From Lucifuga dentata (taxonomy: Eukaryota; Chordata; Actinopteri; Ophidiiformes; Bythitidae): 64,000 nucleotides of DNA. A program made the translations under genes and the position numbers. The DNA is taken from assembly GCA_014773175.1 (NCBI GenBank), contig VXCM01005626.1, positions 18,226 to 82,225 on the forward strand, written 5' to 3'. Under the pieces are notes generated by a model that did not search any database, was not told where the DNA came from, and saw only the letters and a list, made by a program, of their open reading frames with translations. This document shows, in pieces, positions 60,357 to 64,000 of the stretch (the stretch's first letter is position 1; each line of letters begins with the position of its first letter).

Positions 60357-62832
60357 TTTCAGTCCCCTCAGTTAGCCAAAGAGCTGCACAATCTCAGCTT
60401 AGCTTTGAAATGACCTACAGGATATATTACTAGTATTTTACTACTATTACAGGTTAGTATTGTGATTAAACACACACACATGAAAATGGTGAAAATGTGT
60501 TAATTGTTGTGTGTGTGTCCTCTGGACAGATAAAACAGTGATTACTGTTTAAAGTAATCATAGTGCGTCCCATATAATTGTGTAAGTATAGAATCTCTGA
60601 TGAACATCTAAAGTAAAACAAACTTTACTCAATAAAAATATTTGCTGGGACAATTTAGTAGCACCTTGGCATGGACACACACGTCCCTACCTAAATATAC
60701 GTACCTAAATGTATGTACCTAAATAAACGTACCTAAATATACGTACCTAAATATATGTACCTAAATATACATACCTAAATATATGTATCTAAATATACAG
60801 ACCTAAATATACGTACCTAAATATATGTACTTAAATATATGTATCTACTGCATATATACATACCTAAATATATGTACCTAAATATATGTATCTAAATATA
60901 CAAACCTAAATATACGTACCTAAATATACATACCTAAATATATGTACGTAAATGTATGTACTTAAATATATGTATCTACTGCATATATACATACCTAAAT
61001 ATATGTACCTAAATATATGTATCTAAATATACAGACCTAAATATACGTACCTAAATATATGTACATAAATGTATGTATTTAAATATATGTATCTACTGCA
61101 TATATACATACCTAAATACATGGCTATGTCAGCCAAACTATACAGTGGTATAAAAAGACAAAGTTGCTGTTTCCACTGTACTACAGAGAAAACTCATCAG
61201 AGTGAAGATTACTGTGAAATCTAACGCCTCGTCCTCACAGTGACCAGACTGAATACTTCATCAAGTTTATCCCGTGATTTCAGTGTGTGTGTGGAGTATA
61301 TGAAAGGTAGAGTTGATCTGCTGTTTAGCAACATAACATTAGTTAAAAACATACAAACAGATATATTTACATAGCTTGTAATTGCAGCACGTCCTTTCAG
61401 TAACAGTGATTTAAAAAAAAAAAAAAAAAAAGGCCTTTCTTTTCTCTGATGAGTGTCACCCTGTTTCATCTGTTCCACAGTCACGTTACGCCACGGATGT
61501 GCTGACGTTCTCAGTGTGGAACCCTTCATGGCTCTGACTTTTCTTTCTTGTCAGATCTTATGACTGTGTCTCAGTGCACCTTCTTTACACTCTGGAACTG
61601 TTCGTCCATTCAGGCACTGTGCCTCCTAAATCTGCATCTGTAGTCTAATATGTCATAAAGGGTCAAAGGTCTTCTCAGTCAAAGGCTCCTCCTCCTCTGT
61701 GTTTGGCTGAATTTAGAAGACACAGATGGTGTATCCTTTGTTCCTTTGTGCTCGTCAATTTTGTAATTGGGATTTTTTTCTCCGAACATGTCATCATAGC
61801 GTCGCTGTGCCTCAGTCGCTGAGTTCTGTGTCTGTCTGTGATTTTTACCTTTACTGAGGCTGGCCAAACTTAAAGCTCACTCATTTGTCTTACCTGTGAT
61901 GTACTTTGGTCCAGGACATTTCGGGTACTCGTAATGCAGGCTGAACGCTTCCGTTGACTTTGACACAGAGGCTCCAGTTGGACGAGCTGGAGCTCGTAAT
62001 CTGCAAATCACGTTTTTCATTGTGGAAAAACGATTTTTTTCCACTTGAGTAAAACCTGTTAGTAAAAATAAAGACTTAACTTATTTTACTGTTTCAAAAT
62101 GGCAGCCATCTGTCATGTTCATACATTTGAGATGTTTAAAAAGTCCCTAAAACTAAATCAATATTTTTCAGTTACATATGCTCAGCAGACTCGACTGTCC
62201 CAGCTTGAACATTCATGAGACGTGTGCATGCTCACACGCCTGCACAAAGCAATCAGCTGACAGGAAACGTGGTGTGGTGTTACTTTACATTCTCAGCCAA
62301 AACAGCCCGTTATTTTTGTGATAAGGATAAGGACATATCAGCATTTCAACAATACTTTCACTTCAAACATGAAAACCTCACCCATAAACCCAGATGAGAA
62401 GAAGTTTTAGCGCCACCTGCTGTCAGTCAGGAGAGTCTGCATCATAGACTTTTCAGCCATACACAGGAACTTGATTGCAGTACAAGTGGAATTCCCCCAA
62501 AATACCTGAGATACTTTCACACTTGTGCTCACTGGCTCATTGTTCCACGAAATGGTTTCGGTTTTAAAAGCTCAAAACTGTTCAAAACTGTTTGTTTAAT
62601 ATAACATATATATAACAATAACCTCTTAAGTCTTCATAAGCTCAAGTGCGACATGATGAAAACTGAAACGCAGAATGCAGATGAATCCATACTTAATAAG
62701 CTCACCCATGCTGTTTAAATCTTCATCAGTGACATCCAGGAAATCCCTCTCATCCTTCACACCGAGCTGCTTAAACTTGCTGTAGTTTGACTCCAGTCTG
62801 TGCTGCTCCAGGAGGTTAAATATGGCACCCAT
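30482..62832 (-). CDS. Unnamed SAM-UBL-UBL-VWA-E2-U-box protein, 24 coding exons, 1070 codons
   Basis: I do not recognise a named gene. Exons: 62706-62832, 61894-62055, 60113-60250, 59033-59184, 56351-56454, 56069-56258, 53987-54118, 53615-53758, 52681-52813, 50131-50281, 48159-48295, 44809-44920, 42727-42796, 42438-42641, 42117-42262, 41598-41716, 40970-41091, 40738-40835, 37602-37738, 36333-36457, 35914-36059, 35139-35241, 33488-33624, 30482-30605. All phases agree and no stop interrupts the 3213 bases. Order of parts: SAM-like (1-62), ubiquitin-like 1 (about 72-168), ubiquitin-like 2 (about 185-258), helical middle (292-560), VWA (about 585-781), E2 fold (about 828-984), U-box (about 990-1068). 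No signal peptide or membrane segment is seen, so it should be cytosolic or nuclear. Inferred role: a self-contained ubiquitin conjugating ligase. Exon 16 to 18 donors GTTGGT and GTGAAA are weak. An untranslated exon probably ends at 62958. Exons and domains are firm; function is inference. Confidence 0.9.
30842..31305 (-). mobile_element. hAT-like non-autonomous element, copy 2 (inverted relative to 1009-1473)
   Basis: Reads in reverse the blocks of copy 1: GGGGCGGTGGGCTTACAGGG, AAGCCCCAGATGTTTTCC, GTTTTTGTTTAAAAAGATTT and ATTTTCCAGTGGAGATCTGG. It lies in the intron between the two U-box exons of the E2 gene. Confidence 0.65.
31425..32560. repeat. Composite of unclassified fish repeats
   Basis: Contains GGATATCTCAAAAAGTTATGG, a CA tract (31647-31690), TTGCTCAAGGGCACCTCAGT, and two similar blocks with TTGACCTGATGGTGG and AGGCCACGCCCATT. 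Poly-T tracts are broken by N at 31567 and 32105. The internal near-repeats suggest multiple insertions. Class not assigned; it lies in the last intron of the E2/U-box gene. Confidence 0.5.
32850..32941. repeat. Inverted repeat with 17-bp arms
   Basis: CTCAGTGAGATGAAGAT (32850-32866) is the exact inverse complement of ATCTTCATCTCACTGAG (32925-32941). The 58-base loop includes an AT run. It may be the ends of a short element or an RNA hairpin in the last intron of the E2/U-box gene. Confidence 0.7.
34122..34495. mobile_element. Short inverted-repeat DNA element
   Basis: Begins AAGCTACGTTCACCTCACA and ends GTAATGTGAACGTAGCTC, giving inverted ends around GCTACGTTCACAT. The interior has matching CAGATCTGA motifs near both ends. 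About 370 bases with no coding frame. It lies in the intron between 33624 and 35139 of the E2/U-box gene. Confidence 0.6.
34769..35045 (+). mobile_element. Possible solo LTR
   Basis: Starts TGTCATGTCTCACC and shows a TATA-like GACTATAAGAAACC and then AATAAAGAGTGTG, spaced as in LTR U3-R. TTTGACAATGGTTGGTGGCAG follows. No second LTR or gag-pol frame is seen. Recognition rests on signals alone and is tentative. Confidence 0.35.
35680..35910. repeat. GTGTGTCCATCTGTCT minisatellite
   Basis: Imperfect GTCTGTGTGTCCATCT units directly abut the donor of E2 exon 35914-36059, so array length variation lies next to a splice site. The other strand gives a spurious DTHTD frame. Confidence 0.85.
37021..37066. 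repeat. Perfect 20-bp hairpin, 6-base loop
   Basis: TGACCTGTAGTAGCAGGATG and CATCCTGCTACTACAGGTCA are exact inverse complements around TAGCTG. It lies in the intron between the first two E2-fold exons. It could be the centre of a palindromic DNA element or a structured intronic RNA. Confidence 0.9.
38085..38455 (+). mobile_element. Tc1-like transposon 3' fragment
   Basis: Matches from memory the tail of fish Tc1 elements: AACTGCCCAAATCCAGGTGT, AAGCTTGTAGAGATG, AAGGTCTGAATACTTATG, and TTTCACTTTGTCATTATGGG near the terminal repeat. Only the 3' end is present and frames are broken. It lies between exons 37738 and 40738 of the E2/U-box gene. Confidence 0.8.
39618..39746. repeat. 64-bp duplication around N at 39682 (assembly join)
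   Basis: 39618-39681 and 39683-39746 are identical. It lies in an intron of the E2/U-box gene and has no coding effect. Confidence 0.85.
40105..40518 (-). mobile_element. CGAGTATAAGCC-family element, copy 2
   Basis: Ends are CCATATATTCTTGAGTATAAG and CTTATACTCAAGTATATACGG, an inverted pair. The interior shares TGGTAATGGTAGTATTTCCA and TATAAGCCGACCCCCGATTT with the nested copy at 57026-58049. About 410 bases with no coding frame. Confidence 0.75.
43040..43135. repeat. Imperfect inverted repeat
   Basis: ATTGGCTCAACAAATGTTAT near 43070 is mirrored by ATAACACTTGTTGAGCCAAT near 43105, around a short loop. Likely the centre of a palindromic MITE or a foldback element. Confidence 0.65.
43741..43863. 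repeat. 61-bp duplication around N at 43802 (assembly join)
   Basis: 43741-43801 and 43803-43863 are identical. Intronic, no coding effect. Confidence 0.85.
44645..44790. repeat. (TA)n-rich tract
   Basis: TATATA runs interrupted by ATTATTATT and GTGTGT, ending about 20 bases below exon 44809-44920. The exon donor adjoins the tract. Confidence 0.85.
45301..46112 (+). mobile_element. Inverted-repeat element GGCCAGATTCATAAA, copy 2, with assembly gap
   Basis: Starts TTGGGCCAGATTCATAAAA and ends TTTATGAATCTGGTCCAA. Interior blocks match 21631-22375 (TGATAACTGAAGCTCATTCA, GCGTTTATGAATGAGGGAAT). A 26-base N run at 45679-45704 sits in a G-rich stretch. A reversed internal segment of the same family follows at about 46310-46440. 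Confidence 0.75.
46555..46665. repeat. (GT)n(GA)n tract duplicated around N at 46610
   Basis: Bases 46555-46609 and 46611-46665 both read AGCTGGTGTG then a GT run then a GA run. This is probably one locus seen twice at an assembly join. Confidence 0.85.
46700..48158. other. Intron sequence without recognised features
   Basis: Part of the intron between exons 48159-48295 and 44809-44920. I see no repeat family, exon or motif that I can support here. Confidence 0.5.
48606..48643. repeat. (AAT)n microsatellite
   Basis: AATAAT units, in the intron between exons 48295 and 50131 of the E2/U-box gene. Confidence 0.85.
48982..49072 (-). promoter_or_regulatory. Intronic ISRE/IRF motif with CCAAT box
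   Basis: On the plus strand 49051-49070 reads GAAAACTGAAAGTGAAACTG, three GAAA units and a full AGTTTCNNTTTC interferon-stimulated response element on the gene's strand. About 80 bases downstream in gene orientation lies GGCCAATCAC, a CCAAT box. This is about 760 bases before exon 48159-48295. It could be an intronic enhancer or an internal promoter. Motif presence is direct; function is inference. Confidence 0.5.
49200..49243. repeat. (CAGA)n / (CA)n microsatellite
   Basis: GACAGACAGACAGACACACA tract in the same intron as the ISRE-like site. Confidence 0.85.
49388..49973 (+). mobile_element. TTAA-flanked inverted-repeat element, copy H (full length)
   Basis: Starts CTTAAAGGACCATACCACCC and ends GGTATGATCCTTTAA, about 590 bases, with arms of about 100 bp sharing GTTACGTTACTGACAATCAT and its inverse. 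The interior has the full TCCCAAAAGAAGACCTGCG block. No coding frame. It stands about 160 bases below exon 50131-50281. Confidence 0.85.
50914..52372. mobile_element. Imperfect inverted-repeat element with nested insertion
   Basis: The left end is TGTTTACATGGACCCTAATA and the right end AATATTTGTCCATGTAACC, imperfect inverse complements. CCATGTAAAC motifs recur inside. The core is interrupted by the repeat at 51511-51976. It lies in the intron between exons 50281 and 52681. Confidence 0.5.
51511..51976. mobile_element. Nested repeat bounded by TGTCACGGGG and GTGACA
   Basis: Starts TTGTCACGGGGTAGCTGGGA and ends ACAGATCGTGACACG, with A-rich GGAAACAAACCTGAACC-type sequence between. It resembles the repeat at 63355-63860 in composition and ends. 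Class not assigned. Confidence 0.5.
54400..55420 (+). mobile_element. Tc1/mariner-like element, degenerate, with transposase N-terminus
   Basis: The left arm GAAATAGTAGTTGCCTCCTT and the right region GGAAGAAGAAAATACTTCAT are diverged inverse ends. From about 54775 the plus frame reads PRPKETPEETEIYQS and LGLQQTTERVVIST, matching the helix-turn-helix start of fish Tc1-like transposase. The catalytic DDE region is missing or wrecked. It lies in the intron between exons 54118 and 56069. Confidence 0.75.
55620..55825. repeat. ATGCAACATGCATAC-type repeat
   Basis: About 200 bases of alternating TGCATA, GCAACA and CATGCA units, frequently palindromic (ATGCAT). Spurious frames arise on both strands. 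Confidence 0.8.
56069..56454 (-). other. Second ubiquitin-like domain exons (residues 194-291)
   Basis: Exons 56351-56454 and 56069-56258. GDFELTVNLESDTITDLKQK followed by LANESGIPARVLHYKG parallels the ubiquitin layout (strand, SDTIxxxKxKI helix, GIP turn). SCGISEDTTVFFSL is the last strand. A linker follows, ending in the hydrophobic GISFFLSSLYVI. Confidence 0.75.
57026..58049 (+). mobile_element. CGAGTATAAGCC-family element nested in the TTAA element
   Basis: Ends are ACTGTATATACTCGACTATA and CGAGTATACACGGT, inverse complements over about 25 bases. About 1 kb long, the longest copy in the window. The interior frame at 57234-57551 (minus strand) is acidic or serine-rich on the other strand and not a recognisable transposase. 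It contains the N-join duplication at 57533-57667. Confidence 0.8.
57533..57667. repeat. 67-bp duplication around N at 57600 (assembly join)
   Basis: 57533-57599 and 57601-57667 are identical. It lies inside the nested element. Confidence 0.88.
58330..58955 (+). mobile_element. LINE 3' fragment with reverse transcriptase C-terminal region
   Basis: One frame reads VNQFKLLGVTLEQHLSWSQH, the typical LGVxLDxxLSWxxHI motif after the RT core. After a frameshift near 58500 a second frame reads NKLQIVQNKAAKLVLRCS. The 3' end has GGGAACCCATAAATAATAAA and AATAAAGAC repeats. It is truncated and broken, with a jockey/CR1-like tail. Confidence 0.7.
59033..60250 (-). other. First ubiquitin-like domain exons (residues 97-193)
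   Basis: Exons 60113-60250 and 59033-59184. Residues NTVEDLMLRICHLEG form the helix, GVCLYTQDGMPLTDD a strand and turn, and SLKDRHIQNGDVLYAIF the last strands, in the beta-grasp order. No di-glycine end follows, so it cannot be a conjugated modifier and would act as an internal ubiquitin-like module. Confidence 0.7.
59513..59890 (+). mobile_element. hAT-like CAGTGTTTCC ends flanking an R3 fragment
   Basis: Two direct copies of a CAGTGTTTCC...GGCGGCCCCGCCCAGGTA-like segment start at about 59515 and 59807. Between them, 59672-59790 matches repeat R3 (GATATTCAGCAGGTTTATTG). CAGTGTTTCC is a common hAT terminus. The structure suggests insertion and partial duplication. Confidence 0.5.
60690..61115. 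repeat. TACCTAAATATACG minisatellite
   Basis: About 30 units of 14 bases (ACCTAAATATATGT variants). A higher-order block containing ATCTACTGCATATATACA occurs three times. In the intron between exons 60250 and 61894. Confidence 0.9.
61894..62832 (-). other. SAM-like domain exons (residues 1-96) of the E2/U-box gene
   Basis: Exons 62706-62832 and 61894-62055. The start is ATG at 62832, directly after an acceptor (poly-T then AG); the frame upstream soon meets a stop. Residues 1-62 have the SAM pattern: IFNLLEQHRLESNYSKF, then LGVKDERDFLDVTDEDLNSM, then GFTQVEKNRFSTMKNVICRL. SAM domains usually self-associate or bind other SAM domains, which would allow oligomerisation of the ligase. Residues about 72-96 start the first ubiquitin-like fold. 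Confidence 0.8.
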
Positions 62833-62957
62833 CTAAAAAAAAAAAAATATCAGCACATCAAAATCACTGCTTTCAGAACTGACTAGTGAACAACTATATT
62901 ATCATTATAGTTCTATAATTATACTGAAGACGTTGCTTTTATGTAGGACAAACTTAC

Positions 62958-63025
62958 CTTGTCGGGTTCTGGCTCAGCAGTCGTGCCTTTAGGTTACTGT
63001 TTCCAGCGTTTCTTGTAAAAGTGGA
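62958..63025 (-). other. Probable 5' untranslated exon of the E2/U-box gene
   Basis: Ends in CCCGACAAG followed by GTAAGT, a strong donor, 126 bases before the acceptor of the ATG exon. The left limit is unknown. A TTGCAG just upstream might itself be an acceptor, in which case more exons lie further out. Confidence 0.45.
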
Positions 63026-63034
63026 TGTGGCTGC

Positions 63035-63051
63035 AAGTGAAAGTGAAACCT
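63035..63051 (-). promoter_or_regulatory. ISRE-like motif at the start of the E2/U-box gene
   Basis: The plus strand reads AAGTGAAAGTGAAACC, that is GGTTTCACTTTCACTT on the gene's strand, fitting the interferon-stimulated response element TTTCNNTTTC. It stands directly beside the probable first exon, with an AATAAAAG TATA-like string close by. Motif is direct; inducibility is inference. Confidence 0.55.
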
Positions 63052-63354
63052 AAATGTACTTTTATTATGTTCCTGATAAATATGAGTACCTAGTTCAGGC
63101 TGAGAAAAAAAAAAAAAACCTAACTCCTGCAGACTGAACATGTGACTGTGGTCCTCCAGAACATTTCTTGTGGGGCCACATGAGGCTATTGAAACTCTCA
63201 GGGTGGCTCATTAAAAAGACTATTCAATTTATGATGCTATAAAATGTATAATAAATTATATACTGTTTATTTACTTGTATGATCTCTTGTGATTATCAAA
63301 TTATCATTTTCACAACATCAGACAAGAAATCATTAATATATGTTATGACCTGAG

Positions 63355-63860
63355 GGTCGTTTTGTGTGACGGGTGTGGTTTGGACCCAAGTGCAGCACAC
63401 AGTACAACGCTGACAGGTTGAGTTCTTTTATTGAGTCCACTATCCAACACAGAAGCAGGCAGATCAACAGGCTGGACAAAGCGCTCACACAGAGACTGAC
63501 AGACGGGGAATCCAGACGCAGGGACAGGAATCGGAGTCAGAGACAGAAGGCAGAGGTGATAACCAGGGGAACGATGAGCAGGTTAGTCCAAGACAGGCAG
63601 GTTCGGCAACAGAAGGTCAGTCCACAGAAAAACGCTGGAAAGTCTTGCATCAGGGATAGCAGAGAACAATCTGGCAATGGGTGAGTGAGAGACTGAGGCT
63701 TAAATCCATGCTTAATTGGTGGAAATCAGTGACANGAGACTGAGGCTTAAATCCATGCTTAATTGGTGGAAATCAGTGACAGCGTCCACACCTGAAGTGA
63801 AATGGACAAATGAGCTGAGGTGAGGAGCTGAGGACCAGGCAGGCAGAACTGTGACAGTTT
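63355..63860. mobile_element. Unclassified repeat with N-join duplication
   Basis: Begins GGGTCGTTTTGTGTGACGGG and GTGGTTTGGACCCAAGTGCA and ends GGCAGAACTGTGACAG. A purine-rich interior resembles 51511-51976. Bases 63689-63734 and 63736-63781 are identical around N at 63735, an assembly join. Confidence 0.5.
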
Positions 63861-64000
63861 TGTGTGTTATGGTAATGTGTGATATGAACTCTGTTTTTTT
63901 CTTGTGTGTGTGTGTGTGTGAGTGAGGCCTAGTCCACACTAATAAGGATATTTTTTTTAAACGAATATTTTCCCCGTTTAAAAAAAAAAAAATTTCCACA

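Larger units (their letters stand above)
62833..64000. other. 5' flank of the E2/U-box gene
   Basis: On the minus strand a donor (AAG|GTAAGT) at 62958 marks a probable untranslated exon of about 65 bases. In its frame a stop codon precedes any ATG. Beyond lie an ISRE-like motif, a poly-A run near 63105, AT-rich sequence and the repeat at 63355-63860. No other gene is visible up to the window end. Confidence 0.5.

Noticed and set aside
62026..62040. ATTTGCAG acceptor giving a different frame in exon 2 of the E2/U-box gene
   Set aside because: The acceptor at 62055 keeps phase and adds the conserved end of the SAM-like domain (GFTQVEKNRF); the inner one would give an unrelated reading.
1..64000. 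CRISPR array, bacterial operon or phage features
   Set aside because: Tandem arrays here are simple satellites without unique spacers, and the genes are spliced vertebrate genes.
1..64000. tRNA or rRNA genes
   Set aside because: I found no convincing cloverleaf or box A/B pair by reading; a covariance-model scan was not possible here.

Overview
The window reads as nuclear DNA from a teleost fish, probably a spiny-rayed one. Split genes have GT-AG introns, microsatellites are abundant, and Tc1-like, LINE and small inverted-repeat transposons are dense. Most long open frames are repeat translations. The real genes were rebuilt here by following splice phases across exons.

Layout. (1) 633-4394, minus strand: first two coding exons of TMEM120A; the rest lies beyond the left edge. 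(2) 6194-11849, minus: complete 8-exon STYXL1 (MK-STYX pseudophosphatase, 293 codons), adjacent to TMEM120A as in mammals. (3) 11850-13106: a shared upstream interval with STYXL1 and MKS1 head to head. (4) 13107-27189, plus: complete 18-exon MKS1 (B9-domain ciliary transition-zone protein, 544 codons). (5) 30482-62832, minus: a 24-exon, 1070-codon gene that I cannot match to a named gene.

The large minus-strand gene is the most interesting item. In order it encodes a SAM-like domain, two ubiquitin-like folds, a helical middle part, a von Willebrand A domain with an intact metal-site motif, a complete ubiquitin-conjugating (E2) fold with its active-site cysteine, and a C-terminal U-box (E3). 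E2 and E3 modules are therefore fused in one chain with built-in ubiquitin-like domains. A strong interferon-response-type motif lies next to its first exon. A second, stronger one lies in the intron before the exon coding residues 478-523. My inference is an interferon-inducible, self-contained ubiquitin ligase, possibly with a shorter isoform from an internal promoter.

The rest is introns and intergenic DNA filled with repeats: a TTAA-flanked inverted-repeat family (about nine copies or fragments), another inverted-repeat family with CGAGTATAAGCC-type ends (one copy nested inside a TTAA element), an inverted pair of hAT-like elements about 30 kb apart, Tc1 and LINE remnants, and long minisatellites in MKS1 introns. 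Ten single-N positions are each flanked by exact 46-67 bp direct duplications. These look like unmerged contig ends; one breaks MKS1 exon 5 artificially.
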